Shown here: positions 9,342-18,976 of the stretch, piece by piece
Layout: each line of letters begins with the position of its first letter
How positions within the stretch are numbered: position 1 is the first letter of the stretch
Made by a program: the position numbers and the translations under genes
Assembly: GCA_947498025.1 (NCBI GenBank)
Contig: CANMJR010000009.1
Coordinates: 1 to 64,000, forward strand
Length of the DNA stretch: 64,000 nt
Direction: 5' to 3'
Source of the DNA: Helicobacteraceae bacterium
GTDB taxonomy: Bacteria; Campylobacterota; Campylobacteria; Campylobacterales; Sulfurimonadaceae
Notes under the pieces: generated by a model
The model's input: the letters and a program-made list of their open reading frames with translations, nothing else
Databases searched by the model: none
What the model was told of the DNA's origin: nothing

Positions 9342-9590
9342 ATGATGGTCAGAAAAACAGTTGCTTTGAATGATGAACTTTTTAGAACTCTTGAATTCAG
9401 TGAACTTACAAAACAATATAACTCATTTTCAGAGTTGGTTTCAAATGCTCTTTTGCTGTTAATAGAAAAACAAAAAAAAGAGAAATACAAAAAAGCAATG
9501 ATAGAAGCTTCTCAAGATGAGCTCTACAAACAAGATATTTACGAAATAGAAAATGATTTTAAATACTCAGATTTAGAACTTATTAAATGA
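9342..9590 (+). CDS. MazE-like antitoxin (tentative)
   Basis: 82 aa small protein directly upstream of and overlapping (ATGA) a MazF-like reading frame. Confidence 0.55.
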   Translation: MMVRKTVALNDELFRTLEFSELTKQYNSFSELVSNALLLLIEKQKKEKYKKAMIEASQDELYKQDIYEIENDFKYSDLELIK

Positions 9591-9923
9591 ATCAGTTTGA
9601 TATTTATTTAGCAGATTTGAACCCTATACAAGGGAAGAGAGCAGTCTGGAACAAGACCTGTGTTAATCATCTCTAACAACTATGAAAATTTATTAGATAT
9701 TGTAACTATCATTCCGATAACATCACTTAAAGATGGAAGAAAAATTTATCCAAATGAGTTACTTTTACAAGATGAGCTAGAAAAACCATCTCTATTATTG
9801 TGTCAACAAATTCGTACTATCTCAAAAAATAGACTCATAAAAAAATTAACTTCATTAAACGACATAAACAAGCAAAAACATCTACTGCAAGTACTATGTT
9901 TGAGATTTGAAACAATAGATTAG
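9587..9923 (+). pseudogene. MazF/PemK-like toxin with one-base frameshift
   Basis: ATG 9587 gives MNQFDIYLADLNPIQGK; the frame shifts near 9631-9640, then EQSGTRPVLIISNNYENLLDIVTIIPITS...QIRTISKNRLIKKLTSL, a typical MazF sequence. Confidence 0.75.
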
Positions 9924-9937
9924 AGTTTTTGCATTTC

Positions 9938-11128
9938 CTATGTCAGTGATGTAGTTTGATAGAGTTTCATCAACTCTTGGTAAAAATCTTTTTCTGTATG
10001 TGTTTCTATTAGCCCCTCTACAGGCAAAAGGTCGTAGTAGAGTCTGTCCAAATTTTTAAATCTGTTTGGAAATAGTTTGGAGAGTAAAAAGGCTGAAATC
10101 TCTTTTCTCATGAGCACTGCAGGCGGCAAAAGCCCCATCTCTAACAGCTCTAAAATAGAGTCTGAATGGTAAGAGATTTGGTGGTGCTGCCCATGCGGAC
10201 AGGTGTTTTTGCTAACAAGGGTCGTGCACTGATTGCAGTAAACATACTCGCTTGCAACCTGTATATCTATCTCTATTCCAACGACTTTGTCTATGATAGA
10301 TTTGTTTGAGTTGCAATCATAAAACATCCCAAGCCCTGCATGATTCCTGCCGATTGTCAGTCTGTCACAGCCATAATTCTTTGCAACAATCGCATCAATA
10401 ATTATCTCGTTATAACCTGCAAAAACATAGCTGTTTATAAGTGGAACTACAACAACACGATTTTTTGGCAGAAAATTTGATATAAAAAAGTCAAGAGATT
10501 CTTTTCTAATTTCATAATCTAAATTTCCACTGTTGTATGGCTTTAATAAAAATATTACGAGCAGGTCTGTAGTGTCTAAAGTTTGTCTAATAAGACGTTC
10601 GTGTGCGCGGTGAAGAGGGTTTGCAGCCATGAAGAGTGAACTTGTATGTTTTGCATTAATCAAAGTTTTAAACTCATCAATTATCTTTTTATTTTCATTT
10701 GAAGCTCTATTTAGCAGGGTATATTCACCGCTAATTGCATAGGAACCAATTCTTTTAGTAGTCGCGATTACACCCGGATGCGTCTCATCATGCGTACCAT
10801 ATATATGTTTGGTTCTATCTTTGGCATTTATTTTAAACACTTCATCAACAATTAGTGAGGCATAAGGAATTTTTTCACAAAGAATGGTTATCTCTTCGCC
10901 TTTTTTCAGTGATTTCAGTACCTCTTCATTCATAGCTCCCGAAGGTGCTAATATAAAAGGAAATGGAAAAGTTTTCCCGTTTATCAAACCTGTTCTTAAA
11001 ACCTCTTGGCTCTCTTTTTCTCCCATCAGCCCAGTCGCGGGGTACAAAAGCCCATCTTTTACCAGTTCGAGTGCCGAAGCCGCCTCTTTATCTATTAAGA
11101 GTGTTTTATTTTTTCTTGATGATGTCAT
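9938..11128 (-). CDS. sat: sulfate adenylyltransferase (ATP sulfurylase)
   Basis: 396 aa; AANPLHRAHERLIRQTLDTTDLLVIFLLKPYN, TIGRNHAGLGMFYD motifs. Confidence 0.9.
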   Translation of the reverse strand: MTSSRKNKTLLIDKEAASALELVKDGLLYPATGLMGEKESQEVLRTGLINGKTFPFPFILAPSGAMNEEVLKSLKKGEEITILCEKIPYASLIVDEVFKINAKDRTKHIYGTHDETHPGVIATTKRIGSYAISGEYTLLNRASNENKKIIDEFKTLINAKHTSSLFMAANPLHRAHERLIRQTLDTTDLLVIFLLKPYNSGNLDYEIRKESLDFFISNFLPKNRVVVVPLINSYVFAGYNEIIIDAIVAKNYGCDRLTIGRNHAGLGMFYDCNSNKSIIDKVVGIEIDIQVASEYVYCNQCTTLVSKNTCPHGQHHQISYHSDSILELLEMGLLPPAVLMRKEISAFLLSKLFPNRFKNLDRLYYDLLPVEGLIETHTEKDFYQELMKLYQTTSLT

Positions 11129-11993
11129 ATTTTTTTCGTTTTTCCCATAAACTTTTTCTGCTTATTCCTAGTTTTTTAGAGAGCTCTGTGTCCGGAAATT
11201 TGTGTTGATAATTTAAGATTACAAATTTTACATAATCCTCTATCGGAAGAATTTCTCCCTGATCAAATATGTTGTTCTCGCTCTTTATCTCTAAAAGTTT
11301 ATACTCAACATCATCAATTTTATCAGTGCTTGCAATAATTGCCTGTTTATCGGCAATCAAGTCACAAAAAGGTTTTCTGTTCGCTTTTTTTAGAACTTGA
11401 AAGTCTATGATATAGATTATGCAATTTTGAGACATTGCGTCTATTTTTGCCATGGCTTTTGGGTCGTTGAGTGTTACAAATTGTATAGGAAGATTCATTT
11501 TAGCGGCATATTCAAAAGCAAAAGCATCCGAATACTTTTGAAAACTCGACGAGATAAATACAGGAAGCTCTATCTCCTCATGTTTAAACTCATTACTGAT
11601 TGAAGAGAAACTGTGTGTTAAATAGCTCTCATACGCCTCATTTCTTTTTTTTACCTTCTCGTAATCTTGATAATGGTCTATTTTTCTGATTAACTCTTCT
11701 ATCATAAAGGGCTTGAGAATATAATCTTTTGCACCTGCACTGAGTGGTTTTGAAACAGTGTCGTTGCTGATATAAGAAACCATTAAAATAACGATTGACT
11801 TTTTAAATGTCTCTATAACAGGATTAAAATCTTGTCCGTTTATATTTGTAGAGAGTAAAACCACATCATAATTTGTACTTTTTATCGCATCTTTTGTGGA
11901 TGTACACAATTCACATGTGTGACCTTGTTCGCCTAGTTTAGTTGCAATGCTTTGCGCTAAATAAACTTCATTTTCTATAATAAGTATTTTCAA
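11106..11993 (-). CDS. atypical orphan response regulator, HP1021/Cj1608 type
   Basis: N-terminal REC-like domain with YDVVLLSTNINGQDF (Ser at the phospho-acceptor position), C-terminal HTH LSKKLGISRKSLWEKRKKYDI; adjacent to ispDF as in Helicobacter/Campylobacter. Confidence 0.8.
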   Translation of the reverse strand: MKILIIENEVYLAQSIATKLGEQGHTCELCTSTKDAIKSTNYDVVLLSTNINGQDFNPVIETFKKSIVILMVSYISNDTVSKPLSAGAKDYILKPFMIEELIRKIDHYQDYEKVKKRNEAYESYLTHSFSSISNEFKHEEIELPVFISSSFQKYSDAFAFEYAAKMNLPIQFVTLNDPKAMAKIDAMSQNCIIYIIDFQVLKKANRKPFCDLIADKQAIIASTDKIDDVEYKLLEIKSENNIFDQGEILPIEDYVKFVILNYQHKFPDTELSKKLGISRKSLWEKRKKYDIIKKK

Positions 11994-13111
11994 ATTAGTG
12001 TCCAGTCAAAATATTTTAAATTTGCATTTGCAATTACGCAAACACCTTCACTTCTGCCTATAAAACCTAGCTTCTCGGTTGTTGTGGCCTTTATGTTCAC
12101 TCTGCTCGCATCTATATTTAAAATATTAGCAAGCGTTTTCCTCATTTGTGGTTTATACAAGCTCAATTTTGGTGTCTGTGCAGCGATGGTTAAATCTATA
12201 TTTACTATTACAAAGCCAAGGTTGTAGATATTAGTAACAACTTTTGTTAAGAGCTTTTTTGAATCTATCCCCTTGTATATGTCGTCACTGTCTGGAAATA
12301 TCATGCCTATATCGCCCATTCCGGCAGCTCCCAAAAGTGCATCTATGAGTGCATGGATAGCCACGTCGCCATCGCTGTGCGCTTTAAAACCAAACTCTGA
12401 TTCAATCTTCACTCCGCAGAGGAACATTGCACCTTTGTCATCAAAAGCATGTACATCCATACCGGTTCCGCTAAGCGTATCGGAGGATGGTTTATTTAAA
12501 CATGTGAGTAGATTTAAATCTTTTATAGTGGTGATTTTATGTGCGTCATTTTCACCCAAAATGAACTCTCTGCTCCCTCCATAGGCAACTATTGCACTGC
12601 TCTCGTCTGTAAATTCTTCGTCACTCATAAGAGCATTTTTTAGGATTTGTGTGCGAGAGAGTTGGGGAGTTTGTACTCTTTTTACCTTCTCTCTGTCAAT
12701 GGTCGCATTTTCGTAAACAACGGTATCGTTTACTTTTAGATAGGGCACAACTGAGTCGCTGCTGCCCATTTTGTCAATGATTGAGCGAATGAGTTTTTCA
12801 CTCACACAGGAACGGGCAATGTCGCTTACAAGAACAAACTCGGTATTTGCCTCGGCAAGGGCATTTTTGAGTGACTCTTGTCTTGTTTTTGCGCCGCATA
12901 CAAAGGTGTAGTCACTGTAATTTTTCATAAATTCTAAGTCATCAGGGGAGGAGGTTATGACGATTTTATTGAAAAGTTTTGTTTTTTCGAGTCTATCTGC
13001 TACAAATTGCCATAGAGGTTTATGTCCTATTCTGAGCCACTGTTTCTTAACATCGAGTTCAAAACGAGTAGAACTGCCGGCAGCCAGTAAAATAAGTGTA
13101 ATATCAGACAA
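11990..13111 (-). CDS. ispDF: bifunctional IspD/IspF
   Basis: N-terminal LLAAGSSTRF...KKQWL cytidylyltransferase; C-terminal GTGMDVHAFDDKG...AHSDGDVAIHALIDALLGAAGMGDIGMIFPDSD. Confidence 0.95.
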   Translation of the reverse strand: MSDITLILLAAGSSTRFELDVKKQWLRIGHKPLWQFVADRLEKTKLFNKIVITSSPDDLEFMKNYSDYTFVCGAKTRQESLKNALAEANTEFVLVSDIARSCVSEKLIRSIIDKMGSSDSVVPYLKVNDTVVYENATIDREKVKRVQTPQLSRTQILKNALMSDEEFTDESSAIVAYGGSREFILGENDAHKITTIKDLNLLTCLNKPSSDTLSGTGMDVHAFDDKGAMFLCGVKIESEFGFKAHSDGDVAIHALIDALLGAAGMGDIGMIFPDSDDIYKGIDSKKLLTKVVTNIYNLGFVIVNIDLTIAAQTPKLSLYKPQMRKTLANILNIDASRVNIKATTTEKLGFIGRSEGVCVIANANLKYFDWTLI

Positions 13112-13345
13112 TAAAACTCCTATTTATTAAAGTGTTACGAAATTATACACATCCAAAGCTTTTTTTTATCTTGAACGGGTCAACAATTTTTGAATAATTT
13201 CAACTTAATTGGCTAAAATGTCCTTCACAATTTACTTAATCAAACTTTAATTTTTTTTAATCATATTTTGAACGTATAAAATATTTTTAAAAAATATGTA
13301 TAAGTACAACCGAGTTTTATTTAGACTGAAATTTAGGAGAAATGA

Positions 13346-14752
<1,407 letters not shown>

Positions 14753-14816
14753 CTTTTATTTCCATCTAAAATAATAAAAATGGGTAAAATAAACTTAAAA
14801 ATTTCATTTAATTAAT

Positions 14817-14967
14817 ATAAGACAATTTTTGTCTTATTTAATTATGATAAAGTCTCAAAACTAAAATATTTCTGACTCGAAGAGTCAGCTTTAGTGGTCT
14901 TAGCGACCTTAGCGTAGCAAAAGGAACAAGTTCCTTTTGCGTATATTAAGATGAAGGTTTCCTTCAT
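14817..14967. repeat. array of five short hairpins between thiC and mrp
   Basis: ATAAGACAA-TTT-TTGTCTTAT, CTGACTC-GAA-GAGTCAG, GGTC-TTAGC-GACC, GCAAAAGGAAC-AA-GTTCCTTTTGC, ATGAAGG-TTT-CCTTCAT. Confidence 0.6.
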
Positions 14968-15004
14968 TTTATTTTATGAAAGAAAATTAAATTAAGGAAT
15001 AGTA

Positions 15005-16219
15005 ATGATGACAGAAGAAATTGTAAAATCAGCACTCTCTAAAGTTTTATATCCTGGATTTACTAAGGATATAGTAACTTTTGGATTTGTAAATAATATA
15101 GTTATTAGTGGAAGTGATGTAAGTTTCATTGTTGAGATAACTTCATCGGCTCCGGAGGTTGCACAGCAGATTAAAGATGATGCTATGAGCGAACTCAAAT
15201 CAGTCGGTGCAGGAAATGTTACTTGTACGGTAAAAGCTCCTCTTATACCGAGAGAAAGTTCATCTCGCGGTAAAAACATTGCTCCGCAAGTTAAAAACTT
15301 CTTGATGGTAAGTTCAGGCAAAGGCGGAGTCGGTAAATCAACAACTTCTGTAAATATCGCTATCGCTCTTGCTGCTCAAGGCAAAAAAGTGGGACTTCTT
15401 GACGCTGATATTTATGGTCCAAATATTCCGCGTATGATGGGCATAGCAGATATTAAACCGGAGGTGAACGGAAATAAAGTTCTCCCTATAAAAGCGTATG
15501 GAATTGAAGTGATGTCTATGGGTTCACTTATGGAACCGGGGCAGTCGCTCATCTGGCGTGGAGCTATGATTATGAAAGCAATCGAGCAGTTTTTGCGCGA
15601 TATTTTATGGTCGGAGCTTGATGTATTGGTTATCGATATGCCTCCGGGAACAGGGGATGCACAACTTACTCTAGCGCAAAGTGTACCGGTTACGGCAGGT
15701 TTGACGGTTACTACGCCTCAGGGTGTTTCACTTGATGACTCTCGTCGTTCACTCGATATGTTTAGAAAACTGAACATTCCTATTGCGGGAATAATTGAGA
15801 ACATGAGCGGATTTATCGCACCGGATACGGGCGTTGAATATGACATTTTTGGAAAAGGTACAACGCAACCGATGGCGGATGAGTTTGAGACTAAAATCAT
15901 TGCAGAGATTCCAATTGAGCCAAGTATAAGAGTGGGTGGAGATGATGGGAAACCTATTACTTTTGTTTCTCCAAGTTCTGAGACTGCAAAAAGATACATG
16001 AAAGCTGCTGAGTCTATCTGGGCTACGATTGAAGATATAAATGCAAAAGGCGGGGTTGATAATCAAGCTGTGCAGCCTACAACACCTCCAGGGGTAAGTG
16101 CATGTTCAACTTCTTCAGCTCCTAAATCAAAACATGAACATGGCTCGGGTGCATGTTCGACTTCTGCTGCTCCTAAACCAAAACATGAACACGGCTCGGA
16201 CGGATGCGGCTGTCACTAA
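15005..16219 (+). CDS. mrp: Mrp/NBP35 family Fe-S carrier P-loop ATPase
   Basis: FLMVSSGKGGVGKSTTSVNIAIALAAQGKKVGLLDADIYGPNIPRMMG; His/Cys-rich C-terminus. Confidence 0.92.
   Translation: MMTEEIVKSALSKVLYPGFTKDIVTFGFVNNIVISGSDVSFIVEITSSAPEVAQQIKDDAMSELKSVGAGNVTCTVKAPLIPRESSSRGKNIAPQVKNFLMVSSGKGGVGKSTTSVNIAIALAAQGKKVGLLDADIYGPNIPRMMGIADIKPEVNGNKVLPIKAYGIEVMSMGSLMEPGQSLIWRGAMIMKAIEQFLRDILWSELDVLVIDMPPGTGDAQLTLAQSVPVTAGLTVTTPQGVSLDDSRRSLDMFRKLNIPIAGIIENMSGFIAPDTGVEYDIFGKGTTQPMADEFETKIIAEIPIEPSIRVGGDDGKPITFVSPSSETAKRYMKAAESIWATIEDINAKGGVDNQAVQPTTPPGVSACSTSSAPKSKHEHGSGACSTSAAPKPKHEHGSDGCGCH
16100..16201 (+). repeat. 2 x 51-nt in-frame tandem repeat in the Mrp C-terminal tail
   Basis: ACSTSSAPKSKHEHGSG / ACSTSAAPKPKHEHGSD. 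Confidence 0.85.
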
Positions 16220-16223
16220 ATAA

Positions 16224-16416
16224 GTAAAACCCCTTGTAATTCTCGAAAAACAAAGTTTTACTAAAGAAACATTTTCGCTTTGCGAAAAGTGCTTCGCTTG
16301 TTTTCGTAGCTTCAGGGGGGGGGTGTAGGGACTTTAGCAACAGCCACTAAAATGGACTTGTTCTGTGCTTTTATATGGCACAGAACACACGTGTTCGTTT
16401 TAGTGCGTAACATCAG
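16224..16416 (+). repeat. intergenic structured repeat, copy A
   Basis: Shares gtaaaac..cttgtaattctcgaaaaacaaagttttactaaagaaacattttcgctttgcgaaaag...cttgttttcgtagctt.aggggg...gtgtaacatca-type tail with copies B and C. Confidence 0.85.
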
Positions 16417-16439
16417 TAAGTAAGTGATTGCAAAAAAAT

Positions 16440-17837
16440 CTAGTCTTTAAACCTGTCTTTTATCTCTAAAAACTGATCCAAATTAGCTAAAAACAGCTCA
16501 ACAAGAGTTGGGTCAAATTGCTTGCCTTTTTCTTCTTGAAAGAAATTGAGAATCTTATCCAACTCCCAAGCCTTTTTGTAACATCTGTTAGATCCTAGTG
16601 CATCAAATACATCGCAAATGGCAGTTATCCTTCCATAAATATGAGTCTCATCACCTTTTAATCCCCGTGGGTATCCGGTTCCATCCCATTTTTCGTGATG
16701 CTGATATGCAATAATTGCCGAAGTTTTAAGAATCTCTCTGCTAGAGATATTTAACATCTCGTAGCCCAGAATTGAATGTCTTTTCATAACCTCGAACTCA
16801 TCAAAAGAGAGTTTTGTTGGTTTATTGAGTATAGAATCAGGAATAGCTACTTTTCCTATATCATGCATAGGACTGGAGAGCTTTAGAAGTTCTGCTTCTT
16901 CTTGCGCCATGCCGGAGAGAGTAGCTAAAATGTAAGAATACTCAGCAACTCTTTTTACATGAAAACCTGTCTCTTTGCTTCTTGTCTCAGCTATAGAACC
17001 CATTGTGAGAACGACTTCTTTTTGTGTATCTACTATATCTTTTACTGCCATTGAGAGCTGTTTCTGCAAATCATCTTTGTAAAGTTCAAGCTCTGTTATG
17101 TCATGTCTAATTCCCAAATATTCCATAATTTCGTTATTTGTGTCGAGCAGCGGCATTATAAGAACATCGGCAATATATTCAGAACCATCTTTTGCCATGT
17201 TCTTTACTTTTCCTTTCCACTGCTTTTTTGCTTCTATTGTTTCCCACATCTCTTTATATAAACTTGGAGAAGTATCAGGGTGTCTTACTATATTGTGAGG
17301 TTTGCCGATAAGTTCGTCCCGTGTATATTTTGATGTTCTGCAAAATTCCTCGTTGACATAAGTGATTTTCCCCTCTTTGTCAGTTTTGGATACAATTGTA
17401 CTTGTATCAATTGCATGTTTGTATTGAACTAATAGTCGATTTGAGAGAGCTAACTCTCTTTTTTGATTCACTAAGTTTATACTATCTTGTAAAACTTGAT
17501 TGAATTTTTTTGGTTTTATAGGTTTTTCTACAAAAAAACTTATTCTAAGTTCAATTGCTCGTATCAGATCCTCTTTGCTATCAAGTCCCGTAACCATCAT
17601 AAATATCTGTTTAGGATTCATTTTTTTTATTTTTTCTATAAGTTCAAACCCATTCATAATAGGCATTACCATGTCCGTAATAACTATATCATACTTATCG
17701 TTTTCGTAGAGTGCAAATGCTTCTTTGCCATTTTGCGCATATGTCACACTCAAATCATCTCTCTTTTTAAATAAAATTTTGACAAATTCTACGATTGATT
17801 TTTCATCTTCAACATATAATATTTTTATATCATTCAT
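16440..17837 (-). CDS. response regulator with PAS and HD-GYP domains
   Basis: REC (KILYVEDEKS...DIVITDMVMP), PAS (DKEGKITYVNEEFCRTSKYTRDELIGKPHNIVRHPD), HD-GYP (HDIGKVAIPD...HHEKWDGTGYPRGLKGD); ATG 17837 preferred over ORF start 17882. Confidence 0.9.
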   Translation of the reverse strand: MNDIKILYVEDEKSIVEFVKILFKKRDDLSVTYAQNGKEAFALYENDKYDIVITDMVMPIMNGFELIEKIKKMNPKQIFMMVTGLDSKEDLIRAIELRISFFVEKPIKPKKFNQVLQDSINLVNQKRELALSNRLLVQYKHAIDTSTIVSKTDKEGKITYVNEEFCRTSKYTRDELIGKPHNIVRHPDTSPSLYKEMWETIEAKKQWKGKVKNMAKDGSEYIADVLIMPLLDTNNEIMEYLGIRHDITELELYKDDLQKQLSMAVKDIVDTQKEVVLTMGSIAETRSKETGFHVKRVAEYSYILATLSGMAQEEAELLKLSSPMHDIGKVAIPDSILNKPTKLSFDEFEVMKRHSILGYEMLNISSREILKTSAIIAYQHHEKWDGTGYPRGLKGDETHIYGRITAICDVFDALGSNRCYKKAWELDKILNFFQEEKGKQFDPTLVELFLANLDQFLEIKDRFKD

Positions 17838-17838
17838 T

Positions 17839-18975
17839 TTATTCTCCTCTTTGTATATAAAGAAGTGTGACATCATCTTCAATTTTTGAGCTTATGAGTG
17901 CATCCAAAAAGCCACTTATAAGAGAAGGTCTTTCGATAAGGGATTCTGGAGTCATTTGGATTACTTCACTGCTTTCATACTCAACTAAACCATCGCTATA
18001 GAGAGCCAGTGATTCCCAATCTTCTACATCTATTGTCTTTATAGTCGGAGTAGTTGAAAAGTTCATAAAAGGTAGATTGTTTACCTTTATTCTTTTGATA
18101 TTGTTTGCAGTTTTAATTAAAAAAGGATACATGCCTCCCGAAGCATAAGAGAGGCTCTTAGCATCCGGACTTATCATAATCATAGTATAGGAGAGTTGCT
18201 CTATCTCACCTAGAAAACTTTTTATAGCCGGAAAAAGCAGATCTATTAACTCTTGCAAATCTTTAACCTTGTGTATAAGAGTGTTGATAGTTGATGAGAT
18301 AGAAAAAACTGTTAAAGCGGGAGAGATACCATGCCCTTGTCCATCTATAAGATATATAAATTTTGAGCCGTCTTTGCGTTTATAAAGTGAGTAATAATCA
18401 CCGCTTAAAATGTCATGCGGAATATAAAGTATTTTAGCTTCTTCTTCATTCATATCATTTACTATACCTATTTCAAGCTTCTCTTTGGCAACCTGCTGTT
18501 GTCCCACGTCATAAGCGTGTAGCTTATTAATAGTTGTATAGGATTCTTGAAGCTCCTGTTTCTTTGCTAAAAACTGTATGTAAAGAGTTAAAAGTGAATT
18601 TACTCTAATAATAAGTTCTGTCGAATCAAAAGGTTTTGATATGAAATCACTACTTCCGGATTGCAAAATTTTTACTTTGTCATCTTTATTGTCTAAAGAA
18701 CTTATCATAATAATAGGTATTTTTTTAGTAATTGGGTTTTCTCTTAATATTTTTATAGCCTCAAAGCCATCCATAACAGGCATGATGGCATCCATCAAAA
18801 TGATATGCGGCAGCTCTTTTATAGCAATATCCACTCCCTCTTTACCGTTAGAAGCCTCAAAGAATTGGTATTTGCCTGCCTTTTTTAGTGAGAGTTTGAC
18901 TATAAGCCTGTTCTCTTTTACATCATCAACTATCAGTATCTTAGCGCTCAAACCATTTAGTAAATGCTCAAGCAT
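17839..18975 (-). CDS. response regulator with SpoIIE/PP2C-type phosphatase output
   Basis: REC (KILIVDDVKENRLIV...ILMDAIMPVMDG) followed by DILSGDYYSLYKRKDGSKFIYLIDGQGHGISPALTV. Confidence 0.88.
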   Translation of the reverse strand: MLEHLLNGLSAKILIVDDVKENRLIVKLSLKKAGKYQFFEASNGKEGVDIAIKELPHIILMDAIMPVMDGFEAIKILRENPITKKIPIIMISSLDNKDDKVKILQSGSSDFISKPFDSTELIIRVNSLLTLYIQFLAKKQELQESYTTINKLHAYDVGQQQVAKEKLEIGIVNDMNEEEAKILYIPHDILSGDYYSLYKRKDGSKFIYLIDGQGHGISPALTVFSISSTINTLIHKVKDLQELIDLLFPAIKSFLGEIEQLSYTMIMISPDAKSLSYASGGMYPFLIKTANNIKRIKVNNLPFMNFSTTPTIKTIDVEDWESLALYSDGLVEYESSEVIQMTPESLIERPSLISGFLDALISSKIEDDVTLLYIQRGE

Positions 18976-18976
18976 A

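Noticed and set aside
13130-13345. TPP riboswitch upstream of thiC
   Set aside because: The region is AT-rich and I could not see the conserved CUGAGA/ACCUGA-type core motifs.
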